Below are positions 1 to 9,252 of a DNA stretch of 34,499 bases, piece after piece; the first letter of the stretch is position 1, and every line of letters begins with the position of its first letter. The notes beneath the pieces are model-generated. The model saw only the letters and a list, made by a program, of their open reading frames with translations. It had not been told where the DNA came from and made no database searches. Both the position numbers and the translations under genes were made by a program. This DNA comes from an uncultured Chromatiaceae bacterium (GTDB lineage: Bacteria; Pseudomonadota; Gammaproteobacteria; Tenderiales; Tenderiaceae): assembly GCA_945787785.1 (NCBI GenBank), contig CALZIO010000025.1, forward strand, positions 1 through 34,499. Reading direction: 5' to 3'.

Positions 1-847
1 AGTCTTTTAGCTGAAAATAAGCAACACCTTTTAGATAAATCGCTGTTATTAATCCAGGCGACACTTTTAATACTACGTCAATATTCTGTAGCGCATCTTT
101 TGGCTGATTATTTATCAACTGTGCCGATGCCTTGCCTAAAAGGGCGCCAATGTGACGTGGCTGAATGTCTAGTGCTGCTTGGAAAGCTTCAAGCGCCTGA
201 CCATAATCACCCTCCACACGAAGAAGCTCACCCTTCATCACCCAAGCATCTATGTTTTCTGGATCCAGCTGCAGTAACTTCTGCAATCGATCCATGGCAT
301 CATCATGTTTTTGATCCAACACAGCCAATCTGACATGGCCGAGCATTGCTGAGGTATTTTGTGAATCCAATTCTAAGGCTTGTTTATAGTCACTTCGAGC
401 CTCGTCATATAATCGAAGCATAAAGGCCGCATCGCCACGCAGTGCAAATATCACGGATTTTTCACTGGCTGTTGCCTCGTCATCAACTGTTATATCATCT
501 CGAATCTGCTGAAACTTCCCCTGCATGAGATATGTCTGGCCTAGTAACGGGGCAACTTGTTTTTTATCTACCCCATACTGTAAGGCTCTGCGCAACTCTT
601 TTTCAGCAGAGGCAATATCGTTGAGTTTGAGATATGTTTTACCTAACAACAACCTGGCGGCACCATCCTCTGGATTTATTTGCAGGACATTCTTGAGCTC
701 GATCATTGCCGACGAAAATTCACCACGGTCATAATAGCTCTGCGGTTTTTTTAGATTCTCAGATTGAGTATCAGCTGCGGATGTTTGATAGGTAAGCGAT
801 AACAGGAGTGCACTTAATAAGTACGTTACTTTTTTCATTCTCGTCAT
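1..847 (-). CDS. prsT: PEP-CTERM system TPR-repeat protein PrsT (partial, C-terminus outside window)
   Basis: An open frame runs from an ATG at 847 on the minus strand off the window edge, giving 282 codons. I chose the ATG at 847 because AGAAGG lies seven bases upstream; a second in-frame ATG lies at 838. The first ~25 residues form a basic n-region, a hydrophobic stretch and TSA-A, which fits a signal peptidase I site; no lipobox cysteine is present. The rest is consecutive TPR-like helix pairs, for example SSAMIELKNVLQINPEDGAA, YDEARSDYKQALELD and YGQALEAFQAALDIQP. The position directly downstream of prsK and prsR matches the Prs triad of exosortase/PEP-CTERM organisms. The protein is expected in the periplasm as a scaffold for polysaccharide or exosortase machinery. 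The PrsT name rests on context plus TPR content; a generic TPR protein is the alternative. Confidence 0.8.
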   Translation of the reverse strand, partial: MTRMKKVTYLLSALLLSLTYQTSAADTQSENLKKPQSYYDRGEFSSAMIELKNVLQINPEDGAARLLLGKTYLKLNDIASAEKELRRALQYGVDKKQVAPLLGQTYLMQGKFQQIRDDITVDDEATASEKSVIFALRGDAAFMLRLYDEARSDYKQALELDSQNTSAMLGHVRLAVLDQKHDDAMDRLQKLLQLDPENIDAWVMKGELLRVEGDYGQALEAFQAALDIQPRHIGALLGKASAQLINNQPKDALQNIDVVLKVSPGLITAIYLKGVAYFQLKD

Positions 848-922
848 GTGAATACCTTCTTAGAAATAATGGACGAGCACTATCGTCATCAAATACTTTT
901 TTGATATTAAAATCATTCCCAG

Positions 923-2296
923 TTACTTCAGATCATATTTATTAATAAGGTCATAAAGTGTCGGGCGGCTTACCCCGAGCAAATCAGCCGCTTGCGAGAT
1001 ATTGCCATCACACATATTCATCGCCTGTAAAATTGCTTGGCGCTCAGCTTTCTCTCTAACGTGCTTTAGATTCAATGGAACGGACTGGGTATCGCTATCG
1101 CTTCCCACCTCCTCTAGCTCCAGCTCTTCTGCCGTCACTGCGCCGCCTTCAACCATGATCACCGCGCGTTTAATTTTGTTTTCCATTTCACGCACGTTTC
1201 CGGGCCAGCTATAGTGTTGAATGGCGGCCATCCCGTCTTCTGTAAAGCCTTTTAAATTACGGCTGTACTCCTTACCAAACCTTTTAAGAAAGATCTTGGC
1301 TAACAAAAGCGCATCACCTTCGCGCTCCCTTAATGGCGGAATATTAATGTTAATTTCGCTGATTCGATAATAGAGATCTTCACGGAACTCACCCCGTTCA
1401 GCCAGCTCCACCAGGTTCTGGTTGGTTGCACAGACTACACGCACATCCACAGGGATCTCGCCCCTGCCACCCAGGCGCTCGATAACGCGTTCTTGAAGGA
1501 AACGCAGCAGCTTGACCTGAAGCGATTGTGGTATATCCCCGATCTCATCCAGAAATAAGGTGCCGCCATCGGCATATTCAATCTTCCCCTTGGTCTGCTT
1601 AGTGGCACCGGTGAAAGCCCCCTTCTCGTAGCCAAACAATTCGCTCTCCAACAAAGTCTCGGGAATAGCACCGCAGTTTATCGCCACAAAGGGCTTCTTT
1701 GATCGATCGCTTAGGTTATGCAATGCGCGCGCAATCACCTCTTTGCCCGTGCCACTTTCGCCCAACAGTAATGTCGTTACTCCCGTTGGCGCGACTTTTT
1801 CTATGGTGCGACAAACCTTAATCATTTGTGGGCTAGTCGCAATAATGCCTTCGATTGGCGATGATGAGCTTTGTAATAATAGTTTACGATTCTCAAGTTC
1901 GAGCTCATACAGATGATAGGCGCGATCGACTAACAGGCCTAGAACCTCTGGGTCCACCGGCTTTTGATAAAAATCATAGGCACCTTTGGCAATCGCTTTT
2001 ACTGCATTTTCGCGTTCATCATTACCGGTAACTACGATCACCTTGGTCGAGGGGGACAGGTTTAAAATTTCATCCAGTGCTGCCAATCCTTCTGAAGCAT
2101 TTTCCGGGTCTGGAGGCAATCCCAGGTCCAACAAGATCACCGCAGGCTCATGGCGGCGCAGCAAGTTAATTGCCTCTGGTCGATCTCCTGCGATTAAGAC
2201 CTCATAACCTTCAAAGCACCAACGCATCTGGCTCTGCAGGCCCGGATCATCTTCAACAACCAGTATCTTTTTCTGCTCTTGTTTAGAACGGCTCAA
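923..2296 (-). CDS. prsR: PEP-CTERM-box sigma-54 response regulator PrsR
   Basis: This is a 457-residue NtrC-type activator. Residues ~10-125 are a receiver domain with the acidic pair VVEDD, a phosphoacceptor Asp in ILLDLGLPP and the conserved Lys in YQKPVD. Residues ~150-390 are the sigma-54 AAA+ domain with Walker A GESGTGKE, the sigma-54 contact loop GAFTGA and Walker B GGTLFLDEIGD. Residues ~415-457 are a Fis-type helix-turn-helix ending in GVSRPTLYDLINKYDLK. It should drive RpoN-dependent promoters when phosphorylated by the adjacent kinase PrsK. The long linker after the receiver Asp (PPDPENASEG) is what I recall for the TIGR02915 PrsR family rather than NtrC. It lies 41 bases after prsK, in the same orientation, so co-transcription is likely. 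Confidence 0.9.
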   Translation of the reverse strand: MSRSKQEQKKILVVEDDPGLQSQMRWCFEGYEVLIAGDRPEAINLLRRHEPAVILLDLGLPPDPENASEGLAALDEILNLSPSTKVIVVTGNDERENAVKAIAKGAYDFYQKPVDPEVLGLLVDRAYHLYELELENRKLLLQSSSSPIEGIIATSPQMIKVCRTIEKVAPTGVTTLLLGESGTGKEVIARALHNLSDRSKKPFVAINCGAIPETLLESELFGYEKGAFTGATKQTKGKIEYADGGTLFLDEIGDIPQSLQVKLLRFLQERVIERLGGRGEIPVDVRVVCATNQNLVELAERGEFREDLYYRISEININIPPLREREGDALLLAKIFLKRFGKEYSRNLKGFTEDGMAAIQHYSWPGNVREMENKIKRAVIMVEGGAVTAEELELEEVGSDSDTQSVPLNLKHVREKAERQAILQAMNMCDGNISQAADLLGVSRPTLYDLINKYDLK

Positions 2297-2337
2297 TGTT
2301 TAACACCCCAACGGATAAAATTTAGCAGCATGAAAAA

Positions 2338-4419
2338 TTATTCCTGCACCTTCGGTATATAAAGTTGAAATAGGGTGCCACTCCCCGGCTTACTGGTCAC
2401 CCGGACGTCCCCACCCAATCCTCGGATAAATTCGCGACATTCATAGGCACCAATCCCCATACCGGCGTTGCCCTTGGTGGTATCAAATGGCCGGAACAAA
2501 CGCTCGCGAATGAAGGTATCATCCATACCACAGCCACTATCTTCTATCTCGATAACAGCACTTTGATTATCCGAAGTCAACCGCAACTCCACTTTGCCAT
2601 CATCAGGGGTGGCATCCTGGGCGTTTTGCACCACATGCTCAATCACTGCCGCCAGACGGTCCTGTTCTGCAACCACGTTTAGCTGTTCCTCAGATTGATT
2701 CAAAACAGGCACTGGCTTAGTCGCTGAGCGTTGCTGTACAACTTCTTTAACGAGCGGCAGCAGTTTAATCGCTGTTGAACTCTGCTCCAACTCGCGCCCC
2801 TGACGCAACTGCGTCAGCATACGCTGCATTTTATTAACAGAATTATCGACAGTTGCCATGGCATCTTCAACAAACTCCTGATTGTGGCTAAATTTCTTTG
2901 CATTTGCGACAACCAGTGATAACTGACCGATCACATTTTTTAAATCATGCACAACATAGGCAGAAAGCCGATTAAAAGCTTCAAACTGGCGCGCATTGGC
3001 CAGTTCAGCACTGGCCTGAGACAAGGCCAGATAACTCGCCGCCTGACTTGCAGCGGTCTTGAGCAGATCCCGGTCTTCCCAATTGATCTGCTGCAACGCC
3101 CTGGATTGCAACAATAAAATTATTCCGGTCAATTGCTTGTTTTGAAACAGAGGGATCACCAGCCAAGCCCGATCGACCTCATCCAACCACTCGGGCAAAC
3201 TAAGCCCTTGATAAACCTCAGGCACCTCGTCGTACTCGTCCAGATCAACCAACCACTCTTTTTGAATCAGAAATTTGACAAGGGAACTGTCATACGGGAT
3301 AGAAGCAGGACCCGACGCATTCCATTCCATGCCCAGATCAAAACATTTTCTTTGATCATCGGCGATCCAAAGTAGACCTCCTGGACTATCCACAATTCCC
3401 GCAATCGCTTGCAGCACGCGCTCCCTTAACCCCGGCCCAGGCGCTTCAGTGGCCAGCGCGCCGATAAAATGCAACCACTCATCACGATAGTCATATTTGT
3501 AATTAAAAAAGTGTTTACTGAGAAAGACTCGCACCCGGGCACGGACCTGCCCGGAAAACATCAGCGCGATCAACACCAATACCGCGCCAAACAAGAAGAT
3601 AACCTGAGCTACACCACCCCAAGTGCCGCCTAGGTACCGAATGGCATACCCACCGAGCGCCATTAACAATAAATAGACTCCAGCACCCAACACAGCAGCG
3701 CTATGAAACACAACCCGGCGGGATACGAATACGTCAAGCGACCATTGTGGATTTCTAGCAGCAGATACGGCGATCAGTGGAACAACCAGAATATGGATAT
3801 AGCCCCTGGCATCCCACAAGCCAGGGTCAAGCCCCTTAAACAACACGGCATTTGAATAGAGAAAAAAGTCGTAAGCGAATAGGCCGCCAAGACCAAAACA
3901 GAGATATTTAATCGCCCAACGTTGTTGCGGGTGAGTATTTCGGAATAGCTGCTCAATCAATACTAATCCGAATACTGCAAGCACAAGGTGCCCAGCTAAT
4001 CTAGGATCGTAGCCAATCAACTCCACTAAAGACAATCCATAGTACCAGGTCAATATATGCAGGCTTATTAAACAGCCCCAGACGACCGCAAAGACATAAC
4101 CGAGTTTTCTTAGAAAAATGAGGGAGGATGTGCTTCTGTTTTGATCAAGCGCCAAAACCTTATATAAAAAAAGCAGCGCTACGCCATTGCGTAACAACTC
4201 TAGTCCAATCACAAGGATTGAAAGTGGCGCCTGCATTAAGAGGTTATATGACTGAAGACCAGCCCAAGCTGCAGATAACAGACATAACGCCAGAAGCAGC
4301 CCCCCTTGCAAACGCCCACGCCAACTGGTCATCAGCAGAAGCGCCAGGAGCAGATAACCTATCGCCGCCAAGGCATAACCCCAGGCTCCAAAATCAGCCA
4401 TTGCCACGGAGTTATCCAT
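2338..4419 (-). CDS. prsK: PEP-CTERM system membrane histidine kinase PrsK
   Basis: A 693-residue sensor kinase. The first ~300 residues are almost all membrane segments, from GYLLLALLLMTSW to AVLVLIALMFSGQ. A GAF-like region follows (~320-460; LLWIADDQRKCFDLG, WLVIPLFQNKQLTGIILLL). The phosphoacceptor histidine sits in AYVVHDLKNVIGQLS near residue 490. A HATPase_c domain closes the protein, with N-box HVVQNAQDATP, G1 EDSGCGMDD and G2 GMGIGAYECREFIRGLGG. This order matches the PrsK family (TIGR02916). The partner is PrsR, encoded just downstream. The signal sensed is unknown; the large membrane domain suggests an envelope or lipid cue. The ATG at 4419 has no clear Shine-Dalgarno, so the exact start is uncertain by a few codons. 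Confidence 0.9.
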   Translation of the reverse strand: MDNSVAMADFGAWGYALAAIGYLLLALLLMTSWRGRLQGGLLLALCLLSAAWAGLQSYNLLMQAPLSILVIGLELLRNGVALLFLYKVLALDQNRSTSSLIFLRKLGYVFAVVWGCLISLHILTWYYGLSLVELIGYDPRLAGHLVLAVFGLVLIEQLFRNTHPQQRWAIKYLCFGLGGLFAYDFFLYSNAVLFKGLDPGLWDARGYIHILVVPLIAVSAARNPQWSLDVFVSRRVVFHSAAVLGAGVYLLLMALGGYAIRYLGGTWGGVAQVIFLFGAVLVLIALMFSGQVRARVRVFLSKHFFNYKYDYRDEWLHFIGALATEAPGPGLRERVLQAIAGIVDSPGGLLWIADDQRKCFDLGMEWNASGPASIPYDSSLVKFLIQKEWLVDLDEYDEVPEVYQGLSLPEWLDEVDRAWLVIPLFQNKQLTGIILLLQSRALQQINWEDRDLLKTAASQAASYLALSQASAELANARQFEAFNRLSAYVVHDLKNVIGQLSLVVANAKKFSHNQEFVEDAMATVDNSVNKMQRMLTQLRQGRELEQSSTAIKLLPLVKEVVQQRSATKPVPVLNQSEEQLNVVAEQDRLAAVIEHVVQNAQDATPDDGKVELRLTSDNQSAVIEIEDSGCGMDDTFIRERLFRPFDTTKGNAGMGIGAYECREFIRGLGGDVRVTSKPGSGTLFQLYIPKVQE

Positions 4420-4477
4420 CAGATAGACATTTGAAATGATTTGTTGGGCAACAGATTTTCATGCCACACACTGCTGA

Positions 4478-5869
4478 TTAACGGGCTCCCTGACCGAACA
4501 ACACAACTTCAGCTGTCTGGAACAGGATCAGACAATCAAGGAAAAGACTGTAATTTTTTACATAGTAAAGATCATATTGCAGCTTTTCCCTCGCATCATC
4601 ATCTGATGCCCCGTAGGGATAACGCACTTGGGCCCAGCCAGTAATACCCGGTTTTACCCGATGACGCTCAGCATAATAGGGTATATTTTCAGCCAGGGTC
4701 TCTACAAACTCTGGCCGTTCAGGGCGTGGACCAATAAAACTCATGTCTCCGCGCAAGACGTTAAAAATCTGGGGCAGTTCATCAATCCTGGTTCTACGTA
4801 TAAACTTACCTACTTGTGTCACACGACTGTCATTCTTTTGAGCCCATTGGGGTGAGCCTTTTTTTTCAGCATTCACGACCATGCTGCGGAATTTAAATAC
4901 CTGGAATAAGCGCCAGTTCTGACCCACTCTCACTTGCCGGTACAGGATGGGGCCCTTGAAGCCACTTTCCACAAATATTGCAATTGCAGCCAATAAGATG
5001 ATGGGCCAAGTGACAAGCAAAATTAGTGAGCTGGCAAAAATATCAAAGGCACGTTTTATGGTTAGCTGAAATCCGACATGCTGGAAACCATCAGAATAGA
5101 TTAGCCAGCTTGGGTGCAATGTTTCCAGCCTGACCTTGCCCGTCTCCCGCTCAAAAAAGCTCAGTGAATCGACCACATCAATCCCACTCATTTTGCAATC
5201 AAGCAAATCATCAACCGGAAACGAGCGCCGCCGGTCCTCGATCGCTACCACAATCTCCTGTATCTGATGCCGCTGTGCATAATCGATCAATGGCGTTTCA
5301 ATATGAATGACGTTTTCCTCTGGCATAACGTCATGTTCACCATGGACATGGACAAAGCCAACAATCTTAAAACCAATTTGATCGCCTTTACGACGCAGCA
5401 GCTTGAAATGCTCAGCACGCTTACCTGCCCCCAGCACTAGCACTTGCCGTTTGAGTGACTCATTATCTATATATTTGACAAAGAAAAATCGAACCAGAAA
5501 TATACCAATTACTGCGATAACAAACGCCCAGGCAAACGCGCCGCGGCCTAAAAATAGATAGGGAAAAAGATAAAACACCACCGTCATGCCAGCCAGGGCG
5601 AGCAGCATACTCAGGCCAAGACGTAAGATGGTCCCTTCAAGACCTTCCCGGTAAAGGTTTTTGTACAAGCCCATAGCCGTCAGCGAGAGAAACATTACCG
5701 AGCTAAACAACATTGCCTTGGGCCAAAGAGGGAAAAGCTCGTTTTCGATTTCACCGCCAAAGAAGCGCAAGCTTGCACCTAAATAGATCGAGCTCCAGAA
5801 CAGAGCCAACTCTATCAATATCAGGATCAGAAACGCTGCAGGAAAATAATGTCTGAATAATCTAAGCAT
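4478..5869 (-). CDS. Exopolysaccharide polyprenyl-phosphate sugar transferase, PEP-CTERM associated (TIGR03013-like)
   Basis: A 463-residue initiating glycosyltransferase. It has four to five N-terminal membrane helices (residues ~10-130), a central nucleotide-binding-like fold beginning VLVLGAGKRAEHF, one membrane helix near residue 280 (SLILLVTWPIILLAAIAIF) and a C-terminal bacterial sugar transferase domain. That domain has KRAFDIF, LFQVFKFRSM, RRTRIDELPQIFNVLRGDMS, FIGPRPERPEF and PGITGWAQV. The family transfers a sugar-1-phosphate to undecaprenyl phosphate at the cytoplasmic membrane to start repeat-unit assembly. The absence of the other polymer genes here suggests they lie beyond position 1 or elsewhere. 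The gene lies upstream of prsK in the same orientation, and the divergent UDP-sugar genes probably feed the same polymer. Confidence 0.9.
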   Translation of the reverse strand: MLRLFRHYFPAAFLILILIELALFWSSIYLGASLRFFGGEIENELFPLWPKAMLFSSVMFLSLTAMGLYKNLYREGLEGTILRLGLSMLLALAGMTVVFYLFPYLFLGRGAFAWAFVIAVIGIFLVRFFFVKYIDNESLKRQVLVLGAGKRAEHFKLLRRKGDQIGFKIVGFVHVHGEHDVMPEENVIHIETPLIDYAQRHQIQEIVVAIEDRRRSFPVDDLLDCKMSGIDVVDSLSFFERETGKVRLETLHPSWLIYSDGFQHVGFQLTIKRAFDIFASSLILLVTWPIILLAAIAIFVESGFKGPILYRQVRVGQNWRLFQVFKFRSMVVNAEKKGSPQWAQKNDSRVTQVGKFIRRTRIDELPQIFNVLRGDMSFIGPRPERPEFVETLAENIPYYAERHRVKPGITGWAQVRYPYGASDDDAREKLQYDLYYVKNYSLFLDCLILFQTAEVVLFGQGAR

Positions 5870-5888
5870 TACTTATTTTTTTATTAAT

Positions 5889-5930
5889 ATATGCTGATTT
5901 AGGATCTTTTCTCATTTGATACCAGCATAT
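5889..5930. repeat. Inverted repeat upstream of the sugar transferase gene
   Basis: ATATGCTG at 5889-5896 and CAGCATAT at 5923-5930 are perfect complements separated by 26 bases, in the leader of the sugar transferase gene (start 5869). It could be an operator or a leader hairpin. I see no convincing sigma-54 -24/-12 pair in this 112-base gap. Confidence 0.3.
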
Positions 5931-5981
5931 GATTGAAATTGTGAATCAATATAGTCGGCCATCGCCTGTTCTCTGTTGCAA

Positions 5982-6455
5982 TCACAAATAGCTATTAAGC
6001 CCTTTGGACTTGAGTCCCCAGGCAAATAATGAAAAAATACGTTGATTAGCCTTACGTAATCTTACCACCAAGGTGGTAAACAATTCCTTGAGTATTGGGT
6101 ATCCAATCTCAGGATGAGCATCCAGAAACGCGAGCAACTTATCGCCATCCACCACTGCCAGCTCAACATCTGATAACGTCACCACCGTGGCAGAACGCGG
6201 CATGTCGTCAAATAATACCAGCTCTCCAAAGAAGTCGCCTTTTGACAACTCACCAAAACCAGGCTGAATTTTACGCTGCTCGCCAATATCCACCTTGCCG
6301 AGCATCCGTAGTGTACCGTCTAGCACCAAATAAATCTCTCTACCATGATCACCTTCTGTAAAAATGGTCGAATTAGCACCATACTGGTTTTTTTGCCAGA
6401 GACTACCCTCCTGAAAATCAGGGTTCTCCAATAAATCGAACAGTAGAGATGACAC
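5982..6455 (-). CDS. Cyclic nucleotide-binding domain protein without a DNA-binding domain
   Basis: A 157-residue protein made of one cNMP-binding beta-roll. It shows FTEGDHGREIYLVLDGTLRML, then GDFFGELVLFDDMPRSATV, which matches the phosphate-binding cassette (FGE ... RSAT), then a C-helix ending near LRKANQRIF. No helix-turn-helix follows, so it is not a Crp/Fnr regulator but a stand-alone receptor or partner-binding module. I chose the GTG at 6455 because GAAGGAG lies five bases upstream. The open frame extends to 6722 but has no internal ATG before the domain and runs over the start of the divergent ugd gene. It is the first gene of the minus-strand polysaccharide block, 112 bases before the sugar transferase, suggesting nucleotide-linked control of polymer synthesis (inference). 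Confidence 0.8.
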   Translation of the reverse strand: MSSLLFDLLENPDFQEGSLWQKNQYGANSTIFTEGDHGREIYLVLDGTLRMLGKVDIGEQRKIQPGFGELSKGDFFGELVLFDDMPRSATVVTLSDVELAVVDGDKLLAFLDAHPEIGYPILKELFTTLVVRLRKANQRIFSLFAWGLKSKGLNSYL

Positions 6456-6592
6456 CTTTTCTCCTTCTGTCTCCAGTTGAAACTGAATAGTCTTCAATAA
6501 ACAAGTATAACGACCAGAAAAACAATAATAAAACCTCAAATCTTTACTGACGCTGCCGCTAAGCTCTGATATCTTCTCGACCTGACTAAATA

Positions 6593-6608
6593 GATAATTT
6601 GAATTATC
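6593..6608. promoter_or_regulatory. Perfect dyad directly before ugd (candidate operator)
   Basis: GATAATT-TG-AATTATC is an inverted repeat with 7-bp perfect arms and a 2-bp centre, ending 11 bases before the ugd ATG and abutting its weak Shine-Dalgarno (CAGGA). The divergent gene starts at 6455. The site could bind a dimeric regulator of the nucleotide-sugar operon or fold to cover the ribosome site. The function is inferred. Confidence 0.4.
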
Positions 6609-6619
6609 AGGATACTCTA

Positions 6620-7960
6620 ATGAAAATAACCGTATTTGGTTCTGGGTATGTTGGGCTTGTCTCTGGTGCTTGTTTGGCCGATGTCGGCAACGATGTGCTC
6701 TGTATTGATGTCGACGCTGCAAAAATTGACAAGCTGAAACAAGGCATAATCCCTATCTACGAACCCGGCCTGGATGCCATTGTTAAATCAAATAGTGACG
6801 CTGGCCGCTTGAAATTCTCCACCGATATTGCCGAGGGAGTGGATCACGGTCTGTTTCAGTTTATCGCCGTCGGCACACCCCCTGACGAAGATGGTTCAGC
6901 AGATTTACAGTATGTTCTGGCAGTTGCCGAGAGTATTGGCAAACACATGCAGGAATATAAAGTCATCATCGACAAATCCACCGTCCCTGTTGGTACCGCT
7001 GATAAAGTCCGGGCCAAGGTCTTAGAAACTCAGAAACAACAAAATAAGGACGTGGATTTTGATGTAGTTTCTAATCCGGAGTTCCTCAAGGAAGGCGCCG
7101 CTATTGCGGATTTCATGAAACCTGACCGCATAGTCATTGGTACTGACAATCCACGTACTACAGAGCTTCTGCGCGCCCTCTATGCCCCCTTTAATCGTAA
7201 TCGCGATCGTCTTGTGGCAATGGATATCCGTTCAGCTGAACTGACCAAATATGCCGCCAACGCCATGCTGGCAACCAAGATTAGTTTTATGAATGAACTG
7301 GCCAATATGGCCGAAACACTCGGCGCAGATATCGAACAAGTTAGACTCGGTATCGGCTCTGATCCTCGTATTGGTTATCATTTTATCTACCCCGGCGCAG
7401 GTTATGGCGGTTCCTGTTTTCCCAAAGATGTCCAGGCGCTGGAACGCACAGCCAGTGACATTGGCTACGAAGCACAACTGCTTCAGGCCGTAGAGGGTGT
7501 CAACAATCGCCAAAAGCAGCGCATATTTTCTAAAATCAAGCGCCATTTTGATGATAACCTAACTGGCAAAACCATTGCCCTGTGGGGGCTCTCGTTCAAA
7601 CCCAACACAGATGACATGCGTGCAGCCCCAAGCCGCACCCTGATTGAAGCGTTGTGGCAAAGCGGTGCCAAGGTACAAGCCTACGACCCTGAAGCGATGG
7701 AAGAAACTGCACGCGTCTATGGCACACGAGATGATTTAAAGCTCTGTGACTCACCTGAGGCGGCACTGGAACAGGCTGATGCCCTGGTAGTCATGACGGA
7801 ATGGAAAGTATTCAGAAGCCCAGATTTTAACAGCATAAAACAGACGCTTAAGAATCCGCTCATTTTTGATGGCCGTAATATCTATGACCCAACAAACTTG
7901 GCACAACAAGGCTTTACTTATTACGCCATAGGGCGCGGCAAAACTGACTTTAACAATTAG
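6620..7960 (+). CDS. ugd: UDP-glucose 6-dehydrogenase
   Basis: A 446-residue enzyme that oxidises UDP-glucose to UDP-glucuronate with two NAD+. The N-terminus [21 protein letters not shown] is the Rossmann GxGYVG motif. [24 protein letters not shown] and the catalytic Cys266 in [12 protein letters not shown] are family hallmarks. The C-terminal UDP-binding domain carries [19 protein letters not shown] placed the start at 6620 because the Rossmann strand begins there and AGGA lies seven bases upstream; an in-frame ATG at 6599 would add only seven residues. It heads an operon with the TviB-type dehydrogenase (14-base gap) and the epimerase, and is divergent from the cNMP-binding gene. The product, UDP-GlcA, is the substrate for the epimerase two genes downstream. 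Confidence 0.95.
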   Translation: MKITVFGSGYVGLVSGACLADVGNDVLCIDVDAAKIDKLKQGIIPIYEPGLDAIVKSNSDAGRLKFSTDIAEGVDHGLFQFIAVGTPPDEDGSADLQYVLAVAESIGKHMQEYKVIIDKSTVPVGTADKVRAKVLETQKQQNKDVDFDVVSNPEFLKEGAAIADFMKPDRIVIGTDNPRTTELLRALYAPFNRNRDRLVAMDIRSAELTKYAANAMLATKISFMNELANMAETLGADIEQVRLGIGSDPRIGYHFIYPGAGYGGSCFPKDVQALERTASDIGYEAQLLQAVEGVNNRQKQRIFSKIKRHFDDNLTGKTIALWGLSFKPNTDDMRAAPSRTLIEALWQSGAKVQAYDPEAMEETARVYGTRDDLKLCDSPEAALEQADALVVMTEWKVFRSPDFNSIKQTLKNPLIFDGRNIYDPTNLAQQGFTYYAIGRGKTDFNN

Positions 7961-7974
7961 CAGGAAAAGGCTTC

Positions 7975-9252
7975 ATGCATACATTGGATAACATCAAAAT
8001 TGGTATGATTGGGCTTGGCTATGTTGGCCTGCCATTGGCTGTCGAATTTGGCAAAAAGATGCCGGTCATGGGACTTGATATTAATCAAGCACGTATCGAT
8101 GAACTCATGGCGGGCAAGGATAGTTCACTTGAGGTTGAACCGGAAGAGCTGATCAAGGCGACACAGCTTAGCTATACCAGCAATCCCGATGATCTCAAGG
8201 AGTGTAATGTTTATATCATTACCGTACCAACGCCGATTGATAATCATAAACGCCCAGACCTGAGCCCACTCATTGGTGCCAGCCAGGCTGTTGGTAAACT
8301 GCTTAAAAAAGATGATGTGGTAATTTTTGAATCTACAGTATACCCGGGCGCTACTGAAGAGGTATGCGTCCCTATCATGGAAGCAGAATCGGGCCTGAGC
8401 TACAACCAGGATTTCTACGCCGGTTATAGCCCAGAAAGGATTAATCCGGGCGATAAAGAGCACCGGGTCACCAACATCCTCAAGGTCACTTCAGGCTCTA
8501 CACCCGAAATCGCCGATTTTGTCGATGCTATATACAAAGAAGTGATTGAAGCTGGTACACATAAGGCCAGCAGTATTCGCGTTGCCGAAGCAGCCAAGGT
8601 CATTGAAAACACACAGCGCGACGTTAATATCGCCCTGATCAATGAACTGGCCCTGATTTTCAATCATCTCGGCATCGATACCGAAGAGGTGTTGAAAGCC
8701 GCCGGCACCAAGTGGAATTTTCTGCCGTTTCGTCCTGGGCTTGTCGGTGGTCACTGTATCGGGGTTGATCCCTACTACCTGACCCATAAGGCGCAGGAAA
8801 TCGGTTACCACCCGGAAATGATCCTGGCCGGCCGCCGCGTCAATGATGGCATGGGTGCCTACGTTACCGAACAAGTGGTTAAATTAATGACCAAGAAGCG
8901 AATCGCTGTGGTGGATGCCAAGATCCTCATTTTAGGACTCACCTTCAAAGAGGATTGCCCTGATCTGCGTAACACTCGCGTCGTCGACATTCTTGATGAG
9001 TTTGAAGATTATCACTGTGAGATTGACGTCTATGATCCATGGGTCAATCCTGCCGAGGCCGAACATGAGTATGGCATTACCCCCATCGACGCCCCCAATC
9101 CAGATACTTATGATGCCGTCATCCTGGCTGTTAGCCACCGTCAATTTAAAGAGATGGGGCTGGATCAGATCAAGGCACTTGGTAAATCAAACAGCGTCAT
9201 TTTTGATGTCAAATACCTTTTCCCAGCTGATCAAGTGGATGGCCGCTTGTAA
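7975..9252 (+). CDS. tviB: UDP-N-acetyl-hexosamine 6-dehydrogenase, TviB/WbpO-like
   Basis: A 425-residue member of the UDP-Glc/GDP-Man dehydrogenase family. It has the N-terminal Rossmann motif [41 protein letters not shown] and the catalytic Cys261 in [13 protein letters not shown]. These versions are typical of TviB/WbpO/CapL enzymes, which act on UDP-GlcNAc or UDP-GalNAc, and not of Ugd. It would give UDP-HexNAcA for the exopolysaccharide or O-antigen. Substrate choice (GlcNAc or GalNAc) cannot be told from sequence alone. AGGAAAAGG precedes the ATG. The stop overlaps the next start (TAATG), so translation of the epimerase is probably coupled. Confidence 0.9.
   Translation: MHTLDNIKIGMIGLGYVGLPLAVEFGKKMPVMGLDINQARIDELMAGKDSSLEVEPEELIKATQLSYTSNPDDLKECNVYIITVPTPIDNHKRPDLSPLIGASQAVGKLLKKDDVVIFESTVYPGATEEVCVPIMEAESGLSYNQDFYAGYSPERINPGDKEHRVTNILKVTSGSTPEIADFVDAIYKEVIEAGTHKASSIRVAEAAKVIENTQRDVNIALINELALIFNHLGIDTEEVLKAAGTKWNFLPFRPGLVGGHCIGVDPYYLTHKAQEIGYHPEMILAGRRVNDGMGAYVTEQVVKLMTKKRIAVVDAKILILGLTFKEDCPDLRNTRVVDILDEFEDYHCEIDVYDPWVNPAEAEHEYGITPIDAPNPDTYDAVILAVSHRQFKEMGLDQIKALGKSNSVIFDVKYLFPADQVDGRL

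Noticed and set aside
5870-5981. Sigma-54 promoter for the sugar transferase
   Set aside because: A TTGCA is present on the minus strand, but no GG lies at the required spacing upstream.
6456-6722. N-terminal extension of the cNMP-binding protein
   Set aside because: The 89 extra codons overlap the ugd start, are low-complexity Arg/His/Gln and lack domain content; the GTG at 6455 has a strong ribosome site.
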